NCBI RefSeq assembly: GCF_009377205.1
Contig: NZ_VJZE01000056.1
Coordinates: forward strand, 1-32,605
Reading direction: 5' to 3'
DNA from: Streptomyces phyllanthi
Lineage (GTDB): Bacteria > Actinomycetota > Actinomycetes > Streptomycetales > Streptomycetaceae
DNA length: 32,605 bases
In this document: one piece after another, positions 25,244 through 32,605 of the stretch
Numbering within the stretch: position 1 is the stretch's first letter
Layout of the letters: every line of letters begins with the position of its first letter
Translations under genes and position numbers: made by a program
The notes under the pieces: model-generated
What the model saw: the letters and a program-made list of their open reading frames with translations, nothing else
Told to the model about the DNA's origin: nothing
Databases searched by the model: none

Positions 25244-25719
25244 CAGTACCCAGCCTCAGCCTTCTTGTCGTCGGAGCGCTCCTGGGGGGCCTGCCCGTCC
25301 TTCTCGCGCTGTGCCGCCGCCTTCTCGCGCTCCGCGTCCCGGTACTCACGGTCGATCTGGGTCTGGATCTCCCAGAAGCGTCGGCGCTGCTCCTCCTCCA
25401 GGTTGTCGAAGCCGATGTCGGCTCCATGCACCGCGATCCCCAAGGACTCGATGTGCAGTCCCAACGACTTGGAGAGGGATGTCAGTCGGTCATGGACGCG
25501 GTTGTACTGGGCGAAGAGGCCCGAAGCCTCGGCGAAGTCGGTGCCCTGGCCGCTGAACGAAGCGCGGGAGAGCTGGTGTTCACCGACCTTCGTTGAACTT
25601 GCCGGTGATCCTTCGAGGTTCGCGAGCACCCCGTCCACGCGCTTCTTGAACGTCTTCAGCGCTTCCAGACCGCGCCTCAGGTCGGCGCCACCACTGCCAC
25701 CCATGTCCGCAGGAAGCAC
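25243..25719 (-). CDS. Helical partner protein, PE- or EspA/C-like, of the WxG protein
   Basis: The product is 158 aa from a GTG with GGAGGAG 7 nt upstream. It is mostly helical with heptad-like stretches (LRRGLEALKTFKKRVDGVLA and a coiled C-terminal helix EEEQRRRFWEIQTQIDREYR). A YxxxE motif, Y126-R-D-A-E130, matches the type VII secretion signal YxxxD/E, but no WxG is present. The stop overlaps the start of the 609-aa gene by one base. The short-helical-plus-long-WxG pair placed upstream of esxBA recalls PE35/PPE68 in mycobacterial ESX-1. Homology is not shown. A plausible promoter lies about 80 bp upstream. Confidence 0.8.
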   Translation of the reverse strand: MLPADMGGSGGADLRRGLEALKTFKKRVDGVLANLEGSPASSTKVGEHQLSRASFSGQGTDFAEASGLFAQYNRVHDRLTSLSKSLGLHIESLGIAVHGADIGFDNLEEEQRRRFWEIQTQIDREYRDAEREKAAAQREKDGQAPQERSDDKKAEAGY

Positions 25720-25801
25720 TCTGCGTCTCCTCCCCGTTCCCCGTTGTCAAGCCACTGAGTGGTGGACCGACGCAGACAGCGATCCGCCCGACTCGTCAAC
25801 C

Positions 25802-25830
25802 ACTGTAGTCACTGTGCAAAACGCGGCCAA
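25802..25830 (-). promoter_or_regulatory. Putative promoter for the 158-aa/609-aa/mycP/esxBA group
   Basis: On the minus strand, TTGGCC (25830-25825), a 17-nt spacer and TACAGT (25807-25802) fit a vegetative-type promoter. The surrounding gap (25720-26048, 329 bp) contains no gene that I can support and is less GC-rich near the promoter. Confidence 0.45.
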
Positions 25831-26048
25831 CTGAACTTTGTGCTGAGTCAGTTACGAAGTTGCCGAGGACCCGCCGGGCACCCGGTCGGCAACGCTGCCA
25901 AGAGGCCGCGATATCGGGTGATCTGCCCGCAAAGCACTTGCGGCACGCGGGCCGACTCCAGCGTCATGCCCACAACGGATCACCCGAACCATCCTCACAG
26001 AATCTTCGCGACTACAAACCGACGGTCCTGCGTCCCGTCGGCAGTCAG

Positions 26049-27317
26049 TCACCCCGCGCCACCCCTTGCCGCCCCTTGCCGTCCCTTCCTCCGCGCGTCC
26101 CGCACCGCCACAGCCGCCCCGCTCAGCACCGCCACCAGCACCGCCGCTCCCACGGCCACGTACGTCGCCAGGCGTGCGTTCCGTTCGTCCGGGGTCTCAC
26201 CCAGGTGGAGTTTCGCCGGGGTGGGGGCCTCCGCCTTCGTCAAGCCCTCCTGGGGGTCGGGCGACTCGATCGGGTGGTCGTCCTCCGTCAGCGCGCGGAC
26301 CGGGTCGACGACGCCCCAGCCCACCAGGCGGTCGTGGCCGGCGACGGAGCGTTCCGCGGTCTGTTCGATCTGGGCGACGATCTCGCGGGCCGTCCAGTCG
26401 TCGTGCTTGGCCTTGATGAGGGCGGCGACCCCTGCCACGTACGGGGCCGAGAAGCTCGTTCCGTTGTCGGAGCAGTGGCCGCCCAGCGGGACGGTGGAGA
26501 TCATGTCGACGCCCGGGGCGGCCACGCCGACGAACTCTCCGGACTGGGAGAAGGACGCCCGCTCGTTGTTGCGGTCCGAGGCCGCGACGGCCAGGACGCC
26601 CTCGTAGGACGCGGGGTAGGTCTGCTTGACGTTACCGCCGAGGCCGTCGTTGCCCGCCGAGGCCACGACCACGATGTCCTGGGCCAGGGCCGCGTCCACC
26701 GCCTCTTTCAGGGAGGGGTCGGGCTCGACCGCGTTGGCCGTGTCCTGGGAGATGTTGATGACGTCGGCGCCCTCGGCGATGGCGTGGCGGATCGCCCGGG
26801 CCAGCGTCCGCGCCGTGCCGTGGCCCTCCGCGTCGTTCTGCTTGATCGGGATGATCGTGGCCTTGGGGGCCAGGCCCACGAAACCTGTGCCCTTGGCGGG
26901 GCGGGCCGCGATGATGCCCGCCACGCGTGTGCCGTGGCCGACCGTGTCCGTCGTACCGTCGGACTTGCCACGGTCGATCGGTTCGCCCTTGTCGTCCTTC
27001 GGGGGGAGGAAGTTGGCGCCCCTGGAGGCGTCCACCGCGCGCGTGAGCTGGGGGTTCTTCGTGTCCACGCCCGTGTCGATCACGGCGACCCGGACGCCCG
27101 CGCCCTGGGACTGGCTCCACAGTTCGTCCAGGAGCACGCGCTGCAGGGCCCAGGGGCGGCCCGTGTACTTCTTGTTGGGGAACTCGCACTGGTCGGTCGC
27201 CGAGTCCGCCGAGGCGGGCGGCGCGAGGGCCACGCCGACGGTGATGAGCGTCGCGATCGTCACCGCGACCGCGCGCCGAAGGCGCACGGGACGGCCGGAA
27301 GGAGATGCGTACGACAT
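26049..27317 (-). CDS. mycP: Mycosin, subtilisin-like membrane serine protease (second of two)
   Basis: The product is 422 aa from ATG at 27317, chosen because AAGGAGGA lies 6 nt upstream; upstream in-frame codons overlap eccB and are rejected. A signal peptide ends near residue 38 (PPASADSA). The triad is D81 (VIDTG), H128 (GHGT) and S288 (NGTSFS), with oxyanion N223 (SAGND). Two cysteines (C44, C282) could pair as in mycobacterial mycosins. A C-terminal membrane helix is followed by a basic tail. It lies 11 bp after eccB, the classic core position, so this is probably the structural mycosin of the secretion complex. Confidence 0.94.
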   Translation of the reverse strand: MSYASPSGRPVRLRRAVAVTIATLITVGVALAPPASADSATDQCEFPNKKYTGRPWALQRVLLDELWSQSQGAGVRVAVIDTGVDTKNPQLTRAVDASRGANFLPPKDDKGEPIDRGKSDGTTDTVGHGTRVAGIIAARPAKGTGFVGLAPKATIIPIKQNDAEGHGTARTLARAIRHAIAEGADVINISQDTANAVEPDPSLKEAVDAALAQDIVVVASAGNDGLGGNVKQTYPASYEGVLAVAASDRNNERASFSQSGEFVGVAAPGVDMISTVPLGGHCSDNGTSFSAPYVAGVAALIKAKHDDWTAREIVAQIEQTAERSVAGHDRLVGWGVVDPVRALTEDDHPIESPDPQEGLTKAEAPTPAKLHLGETPDERNARLATYVAVGAAVLVAVLSGAAVAVRDARRKGRQGAARGGAG

Positions 27318-27328
27318 GGACGTCCTCC

Positions 27329-28852
27329 TTACGAGCCCTGCGGCTGGCGTGCGTCCGCCGTCGACAGGCGTGGGCCCGTGGACAGGAACACCGACCACTC
27401 CGCGGGGATCGGTGCCGGATCCACGTCGGCGTACCCCAGGCGGACCTGGGCCAGCTTGGCCTCCTGCTGGAGTTGCTCGCGCTGCTTGGCCGTGATGCCG
27501 ATGCCCGCGTCGTCCGTGGCGCCGTCCGCGTTGGACTGCATGGCGTAGCGCAGGCCGGTGTCAGTGACGAGGAAGAGGCTGCCCGCCGTGGTCTCCTCAC
27601 CCTTGAACTGGCGGTAGAGCTGGCCTGATCCGGGGGTGACGTACGCGCTGGAGGAGCCGGTGGGGAGCGTGGCCGGGTAGTCGGCGCCGGCCCAGGTGCT
27701 GAGCGTGGTGCCGCCGTTGTCCGCGTCGACGTCGCGCAGGACGTTGCAGATGGTGTTGCGGCTTCCTTCCGCGTCCGAGGCGTCGTTGACCGCCTTGGGG
27801 TCGCGGGTGGGCCACTTCTTCTCTGTCCCGAACGCCTCGCCGGGGACGATCGCGCCGGGGCTCACCTCCCGTTCCTGACCCCGCTGGCCGACGCTCACGA
27901 GGTCCTCGCTCGCCAGCAGCAGCCTCGCGACGAACTCGGAGACGGGCGCGACCCGGCCGGGCAGGACCAGATAGAACTGGTCCTTGTCCCCGTCGAACGC
28001 CTTGAGCACCGTACCGACCTTGTTGTCCTCGTCGTCCAGCTGACCGGGGGCGCCCGCGGGGGCGCCAGGAGTGTCGGAGATCGCCGGGAACGTGATCGGG
28101 TCGCCCTGGTGCAGGGTCGCGAGCCACTCCTTGGACACCCGCTGGGGTTCCCGGTCGGAGCCGACGATGGTGCGCAGCAGCAGTTCGTCGTCGCTGTCCA
28201 CCTTGTACGCCCAGCCCCTCGCGTCCACGACGTAGCGGGTCTTGTCCGGGCCGACGACGTACAGCAGTTCACCGCCCCGCAGCTTGTTCTTGCCCTCGGT
28301 CGTGCCCATGTCCCTGTCGGCGAGGACGAAGGCGGCCTTCTGGATGGACCTGCCGCCCGCGCTCGGGCGTTCGCAGACGACCCAGCGCTTCTTGGCGCCC
28401 GCCTCCTTGTCGGAGGGGAGCCGGTCGGGGGCGTACGGGATGCCGATGGTGACGCCGTGCGGGATGTCGCCCTTGTCGAGGATGGACTCGTCGACGGTGA
28501 CGACGTCGCCCTTGCCCGTGTCGAGGAGCAGTTTCGCCGACGCCATGTTGAGGACGGGATGGAGCTGGATCTTTTTGCCGGTCTTCAGGACCACGTACCG
28601 GGTGGTCGACTTGCTGGCGATGATCACCTTCTCCCCCGGGGTGTCCCAGCCCTTCGGCGCGGTCGGTTTGAACATCCCCCATGCGCCGAAGACGGCCACG
28701 ATGATCACACCCACGATGGTGCCGGGAAGCACGGCGCGCAGCGGCCGGGGCGCGCCCTCGTCCGAACCGTCGGGGGACGACTGGACGAAGGACGCGAGCA
28801 TGCGGCGCTTCGCGAAGGTGTAGGCGTTGAGCTGGTCCCGCCGAGATGCCAT
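27329..28852 (-). CDS. eccB: Type VII secretion protein EccB
   Basis: The product is 507 aa. A conserved cytosolic start, MASRRDQLNAYTFAKRRMLA, is followed by one membrane helix (41-61) and a large extracytoplasmic domain with R1-R4-type repeats (for example LYVVGPDKTRYVVDARG and YAMQSNADG). Two cysteines, in WVVCERPS and NTICNVL, are candidates for the usual EccB disulfide. In the ESX complex EccB lies at the centre and reaches out of the membrane. The start is well supported: GGGGAGAGA lies about 9 nt upstream. The mycosin gene follows 11 bp after its stop. It is divergent from eccE. Confidence 0.95.
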   Translation of the reverse strand: MASRRDQLNAYTFAKRRMLASFVQSSPDGSDEGAPRPLRAVLPGTIVGVIIVAVFGAWGMFKPTAPKGWDTPGEKVIIASKSTTRYVVLKTGKKIQLHPVLNMASAKLLLDTGKGDVVTVDESILDKGDIPHGVTIGIPYAPDRLPSDKEAGAKKRWVVCERPSAGGRSIQKAAFVLADRDMGTTEGKNKLRGGELLYVVGPDKTRYVVDARGWAYKVDSDDELLLRTIVGSDREPQRVSKEWLATLHQGDPITFPAISDTPGAPAGAPGQLDDEDNKVGTVLKAFDGDKDQFYLVLPGRVAPVSEFVARLLLASEDLVSVGQRGQEREVSPGAIVPGEAFGTEKKWPTRDPKAVNDASDAEGSRNTICNVLRDVDADNGGTTLSTWAGADYPATLPTGSSSAYVTPGSGQLYRQFKGEETTAGSLFLVTDTGLRYAMQSNADGATDDAGIGITAKQREQLQQEAKLAQVRLGYADVDPAPIPAEWSVFLSTGPRLSTADARQPQGS

Positions 28853-29049
28853 GTGTGCCTGTCTCTCCCCGTGTCTCGCCTGGGCGGCGCTCGGGGGTCG
28901 ACCGTCCCCCGCCCTCCGTTGTCAGACCGGCCCCCTACTATGCCTGGTAATGGAACGGCCTTGTGGAGCGGGTAGGGTACCTGCACCTTCAAGGAGCCCT
29001 TGTGGCAGCGGAATTCCAGCGGTTGTGAGCAAAACGGGGGGATGGAGTG
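28853..29049. promoter_or_regulatory. Divergent eccB/eccE control region
   Basis: This 197-bp spacer lies between diverging genes. On the plus strand TAGGGT (28973-28978) resembles a -10 element about 70 nt before eccE, without a good -35. A minus-strand promoter for eccB must also be here, but could not be fixed. Confidence 0.4.
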
Positions 29050-30387
29050 ATGGCTTCGGGAGCGCGGGCCCGGTCGCGTGACCGGTCGCAGGCGCGGGGC
29101 GCTTCGGCCCCGCAGCCGGGACGGCCACAACAGCGGTCGGCACAAGGCGGTCCGCCGCAGCCGTCGGGCGCGCTGCATCTCAAGGCACGGCCGGGGCAGT
29201 CCGGTTCGTTTCGGTTGCAACGGATCGTGTTGCTGGAGATCGCGGCCGCCGTGCTGCTCGTCGGCTGGGCCGTCGATCCTCTGGCGCTCGTGCCGGCGGC
29301 CGTCGTCGCGGTCGTCCTTCTCCTGCTCGCCGTCGTACGGCGGCGGGGGCGCTCGCTGCCCGAATGGCTCGGCACGGCGCGAGCGTTGCGGGCGCGACAG
29401 CGGCGGGCCGCGAGCACACCGATCCGGCCCGGTACGGAGCCGGGGCTGGCGCCCGCCGTGGAGTGCGACCCGAGTCTGCGGACGTACACGTACGGCGGAC
29501 GGGACCGGCGGCCGGTGGGGATCATCGGGGACGGGACGTTCGTCACCGCCGTGCTCCAGGTCGAGGCGGACTCGACCGCGCTGCGGGCGGAGCGGAGCAG
29601 GCAGCCACTGCCCCTCGGCCTGGTGCGGGACGCGCTGGAAGTGGACGGGATCCGGCTGGAGTCGGCGCAGATCGTGCTGCACACGCAGCCCGCTCCCGCG
29701 ATCCACCTGCCGCAGCAGTCGGTCGCGGTCAGCAACTACGGCCCGTTGCAGGAGCAGACCGGTGCTCCCGCGGTGCGGATCACATGGATCGCGCTGAAGC
29801 TGGACCCCGAGCTGTGCCCGGAGGCCGTGGCCGCGCGCGGCGGTGGGCTCGTGGGGGCGCAGAAGTGCGCCGTACGGGTCGCGGACCATCTCGCCAGCCG
29901 ACTGACCGGGGCCGGGTTCCGTACGACCCTGCTCAACGAGGAGGAGCTGGTCGCCGCCATAGCCACCTCCGCCTGTGCCAACCCCCTCGTGACGGCCGAG
30001 GCCGGCCGCACCGACACCCCGGAGCGGCGGACCGAGGAGTCGGGCCGCAGCTGGCGCTGCGACAACCGCAGGCACACCACGTACTGGGTGCGCCGCTGGC
30101 CCCAACTGGGCGGCCGGGGACCGGCGTTGCCCCAGCTCGTCGCCCTGCTCACCGCGATACCGGCGCTGGCCACCACGTTCAGTCTCACGATGGCGCGCGG
30201 TGACCGGCAGCAGGAGGTGTCGCTCACCGGGCACATGCGGGTGACCGGACGCAGCGACGACGAACTGGTCGCCGCCCGGCGGGCGTTGCAGCAGGCGGCG
30301 CGGCAGGCCGGGACCGGCCTGGCCCGGCTGGACCGCGAGCAACTGCCCGGCATGCTCGCCACTCTGCCTCTCGGGGGTGCTCGGTAA
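29050..30387 (+). CDS. eccE: Type VII secretion protein EccE
   Basis: The product is 445 aa from ATG at 29050; an adjacent GTG at 29047 would add one residue, and the GGGGGG upstream serves either. The N-terminal 55 residues are basic and Pro/Gln-rich. Two membrane helices (about 58-74 and 78-96) are followed by a soluble domain with the EccE pattern (LRTYTYGGRDRRPVGIIGDG, then SVAVSNYGPL, then RTEESGRSWRCDNRRHTTYW). EccE is the peripheral subunit of the ESX membrane complex. Its stop overlaps the next start (TAATG), so the two are coupled. Confidence 0.92.
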   Translation: MASGARARSRDRSQARGASAPQPGRPQQRSAQGGPPQPSGALHLKARPGQSGSFRLQRIVLLEIAAAVLLVGWAVDPLALVPAAVVAVVLLLLAVVRRRGRSLPEWLGTARALRARQRRAASTPIRPGTEPGLAPAVECDPSLRTYTYGGRDRRPVGIIGDGTFVTAVLQVEADSTALRAERSRQPLPLGLVRDALEVDGIRLESAQIVLHTQPAPAIHLPQQSVAVSNYGPLQEQTGAPAVRITWIALKLDPELCPEAVAARGGGLVGAQKCAVRVADHLASRLTGAGFRTTLLNEEELVAAIATSACANPLVTAEAGRTDTPERRTEESGRSWRCDNRRHTTYWVRRWPQLGGRGPALPQLVALLTAIPALATTFSLTMARGDRQQEVSLTGHMRVTGRSDDELVAARRALQQAARQAGTGLARLDREQLPGMLATLPLGGAR

Positions 30388-31160
30388 TGGCCATGACCAC
30401 GAGTGCGTACGGCGCCACCGGGGCGCCCGAGCCCTCCGTCGCCGAGCGGGTGCGTGAGCAGGTGCGCAGCGGTTTCGGCCTGTTGGGTCCCCGGCACGGG
30501 CGGCATGCGCTGTCCGTGGACCAGGTGGACTCACTCGCGCTGCCCATCGGGGACGACGGGGTCGTGATCGGGGTGGACGCCGAGGGACAGCCCGCCGTGC
30601 TCGGGCTCAACCGGCCGACTCCGCACGACGTCGTGCTGATCGGCGGTCTGTGGACGGCTCAGGTGCTCGCTCTGCGTGCCGCGGCCACGGGTGCGCGCGT
30701 CGCCGTGGAGACGGGCCGGGCGCAGCACTGGATGCAGCTGGTGCACGCCATGGGCGGCGGGCAGAACGGGATGACCGTGTTCGACGTGGGCCGCGTGCCG
30801 CCCCAGGGCGCGTCGGCCGGTACGCCGGTGCTGGTGGTGCGCGACTGCGGTATGCGGCCTCCGCGCGGCCGGGTCGTCTCCGGGCCCTGGCAGTCCGTGC
30901 TGACGCTGCTGCCGTACCTGAGTCCGGTGGCTCCCCGGCTCATACGCCAGGCGCGGCTCGTCGGCGTCCAGCGGGTCTCGCCCGACGAGGCCGCGGACCT
31001 GGGCCGCACGATGGCGCTGCCGCGCGGCGACGTGGACTCGCTGCCCACCCTCGCCGACGGCGTCACGCTCTGGTGCGGCGACCGGGACCGGCAGTACGTG
31101 ATGACGCAGCCGACCGACGCGGAGATCGGATTGCTGGGGACGCCTCGGCGGATGGACTGA
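30387..31160 (+). CDS. Unknown protein translationally coupled to eccE
   Basis: The product is 257 aa. Its ATG shares the final A of the eccE stop codon. No clear membrane helix or signal peptide is visible, so it is probably cytosolic. The middle part (TPHDVVLIGGLWTAQVLALR through ARVAVETGR and VLVVRDCGMRPPRGR) reads like alternating beta strands and helices, as in a Rossmann-like or degenerate P-loop fold, but no nucleotide-binding signature is present. I believe similar genes follow eccE in other Streptomyces, although I cannot name a family. Tight coupling to eccE suggests that it assists EccE or the membrane complex. Confidence 0.8.
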   Translation: MAMTTSAYGATGAPEPSVAERVREQVRSGFGLLGPRHGRHALSVDQVDSLALPIGDDGVVIGVDAEGQPAVLGLNRPTPHDVVLIGGLWTAQVLALRAAATGARVAVETGRAQHWMQLVHAMGGGQNGMTVFDVGRVPPQGASAGTPVLVVRDCGMRPPRGRVVSGPWQSVLTLLPYLSPVAPRLIRQARLVGVQRVSPDEAADLGRTMALPRGDVDSLPTLADGVTLWCGDRDRQYVMTQPTDAEIGLLGTPRRMD

Positions 31161-31716
31161 GGGCTGGGGCGCCGACCGGGGCCGCCGGGGCGGGTTCCGA
31201 TCCGCCATCAGTTGAGTGAAGGTGAAGGCTCGGTTCTAGTGCGTCGAGGGGCTCTCGGGCTCGCCCGGCGCGCGGACTACCCGCTCTACCCGCTGGAGTA
31301 CGCGCCCGCCCGGGCGGCGTCGGGCAGCTGGCGACAAGGCCGTCGAAGGCTGGTTCGTCATCAGGTGTGCTTCGGCCGATGCCGCTTGTTCGGTCCGAGC
31401 CTTCCCTTATGGCCTGCCCTTCTCTTGTTCGACTCATTCACCGCTAATGGCTGGTTTGTTCACTGCGATCGGACCGATCTACGCCGTTTCTGGGCACGAT
31501 GTGACGGACTGGACGAGCACGGAGGGACGGACGGGCCTGCCGTCGTGGCGCTCGTGATGATTAGGCTGGGACTGGGCGCGGCACCGAATCCGTGGGCGGA
31601 CCGCCCGCGCTCCGTGGGGTGAGCCGGCCTATCGGGTCGATCCCGAATGGCGTCAGACGACAGAGAACGGTCGCCCCGCACGGCTTTGAGGGTGCTTGAC
31701 CACACCAGGAGGAATT
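31161..31716. other. Intergenic region, no supported gene
   Basis: These 556 bp lie between the 257-aa gene and the next start. A frame at 31212-31622 is open from a TTG, but the codon bias breaks down halfway (TTA, TTT, AAT) and there is no ribosome site, so I do not accept it as a gene. Base composition falls visibly around 31,390-31,480, which suits promoter DNA for the downstream gene. Confidence 0.5.
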
Positions 31717-32605
31717 GTGAACAGCGATCGGGACGGGATCCGCGGGGGTTGGGCCGCACCCGACGATGACCAGTCCGACGCGGAGTCCGCCATCGAGATG
31801 ACGGGCGAGTTCACCATCGACTACGCGCCCCCTGCCTGGTACACGCAGAACGCGTCGGGTGGATCCGGTGCGGCTGCCTCATCCTCCGAGTCGGCGGCTT
31901 CGCCGCCCCCGGCGGCCGGTTCCGCCACTCCTCCCCCCGCGCCGCCGGCCGGTCCTCCCGTCAACGTGCCGAACGCCCCGGCGGAGGGTGGCTTCCCGCC
32001 CGCGTGGCCGCCCACCACCGGCGCGGCGCCCGCTCCGGCAGAGTCGGGCGCCGATGGCAGCGGGGACATCGAGAGCGGCGCGACCATGCGGTTCTCCGCC
32101 GCCGCGCTGAAGCGTGAGATCGCGGGGTTGGCCGCCGCACAGGATCCGGAACCGGCGGGGACGCCCCCCGCCCCCGGTGACGACGGGTCAACCGGCGGAC
32201 CCGCCGCCCAGTCCTCCGGTGACGCTTCGGCGGACACCAGCGCTGCGGCCCCCGGCTCCAGTGATACGGCCGCTGGCTCCAGTGATACGGGTGCTGAGTC
32301 CGGCGACTTCGAGTTGAACTCTCCGGAGTCCGAAGCCGGGGATCCATCCCCCTCGGCAACCTCCGGCGAGTCCGTGGAGAGCCCCGAGACCGGCGCGACG
32401 GGACAGGGCGGCTCCGACGCGGACACCTCGGTGGCTTCGGGGGTCACCTCGGACGACGCAGACGACGCGGACGACGCGGAGAGCGGTGAGGACCGCGAAG
32501 GCGGCGACGGCAATGAGGCCTTGAGCACTGGGGAGGGCGAGCAGACCGCCGACCGGGAGACCCCGGACGCCGACTCCGGTTCGGCCCCGCCATCCGCCCC
32601 CACCC
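31717..32605 (+). CDS. Large disordered-N-terminus protein, probable MinD/ParA-like ESX accessory protein (partial)
   Basis: A GTG start at 31717 has a very good ribosome site (AGGAGGA 5 nt upstream). The frame stays open to the window edge, 296 codons, so the 3' end is missing. The visible part begins MNSDRDGIRGGWAAPDDDQS and soon becomes Pro/Ala/Gly/Ser-rich and then strongly acidic (TSDDADDADDAESGEDREG). A short helical island, TMRFSAAALKREIAGLAAAQ, interrupts it. In Streptomyces the ESX locus carries a long protein with such a disordered start and a MinD/ParA-like ATPase at its C-terminus, comparable with EspI of mycobacteria. The ATPase part would lie beyond the window, so this is inference. 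Two 21-bp direct repeats (32254-32295) encode GSSDTAA/GSSDTGA. Confidence 0.7.
   Translation, partial: MNSDRDGIRGGWAAPDDDQSDAESAIEMTGEFTIDYAPPAWYTQNASGGSGAAASSSESAASPPPAAGSATPPPAPPAGPPVNVPNAPAEGGFPPAWPPTTGAAPAPAESGADGSGDIESGATMRFSAAALKREIAGLAAAQDPEPAGTPPAPGDDGSTGGPAAQSSGDASADTSAAAPGSSDTAAGSSDTGAESGDFELNSPESEAGDPSPSATSGESVESPETGATGQGGSDADTSVASGVTSDDADDADDAESGEDREGGDGNEALSTGEGEQTADRETPDADSGSAPPSAPT

Noticed and set aside
25860..27548. Long plus-strand open frame opposite the second mycosin (562 codons)
   Set aside because: It covers the mycosin gene in antisense, with Arg/Gly/Val-rich text and no start site. The minus-strand triad is intact.
31212..31622. Candidate 136-codon gene between the 257-aa gene and the last gene
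   Set aside because: It has a TTG start without a ribosome site, its codon bias collapses midway, and no protein family is recognised.
31821..32603. Minus-strand frame opposite the last gene, Ser/Pro/Ala-rich
   Set aside because: It is the antisense reading of a low-complexity coding stretch. The plus strand has a strong ribosome site and start.

Overview
The window looks like chromosomal DNA from a Streptomyces or a very close relative. The evidence is the high GC and strong G/C third-position bias, the 16S rRNA 5' end, the gene set and order, and frequent GTG/TTG starts. No database search was possible, so family names rest on recognised motifs and memory of the families.

Left part (about 1-10.6 kb), nearly all on the minus strand. 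A ribosomal RNA operon begins at the left edge: the 16S 5' end plus its leader and promoter region. A terminator hairpin separates it from the RNase J gene, which lies downstream of dapA (lysine/diaminopimelate pathway). Next to dapA is a decayed C-terminal remnant of thyX with an in-frame stop. Two small plus-strand membrane-protein genes follow. The rest is a co-directional run of rpsO, pnp (PNPase), an M16 metalloprotease, dapB and a small membrane protein. This part holds RNA turnover, ribosome and peptidoglycan-precursor functions.

Right part (about 10.8-32.6 kb): a type VII (ESX/WXG100) secretion locus. Core machine genes are eccD (-), eccC (+, one polypeptide with three ATPase domains), a mycosin protease with eccB (-), and eccE (+). 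The substrates esxB and esxA lie in a minus-strand group that also carries a second mycosin and a coupled pair of helical proteins. One of the pair has a WxG motif and a long Gly/Thr-rich tail with 99-bp tandem repeats, occupying the place PE/PPE genes hold upstream of esxBA in mycobacteria. Between eccC and esxA lies a cargo-like block: a small membrane protein, a 170-aa helical protein, a 771-aa WxG-containing protein with a glycine-rich hydrophobic C-terminal segment, a lipoprotein, and an isolated DUF397 protein. The window ends inside the disordered N-terminus of a large protein that is probably the MinD/ParA-like or EspI-like member of the locus.

How it fits together: EccB, EccC, EccD and EccE would form the membrane channel and motor. 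EsxA/EsxB and the WxG-bearing proteins are candidate exported substrates, and the mycosins are membrane-anchored proteases on the outer face. The least explained parts are the 17.1-20.5 kb block, which resembles a chaperone/effector/lipoprotein cassette, and the 158-aa/609-aa/mycosin set.
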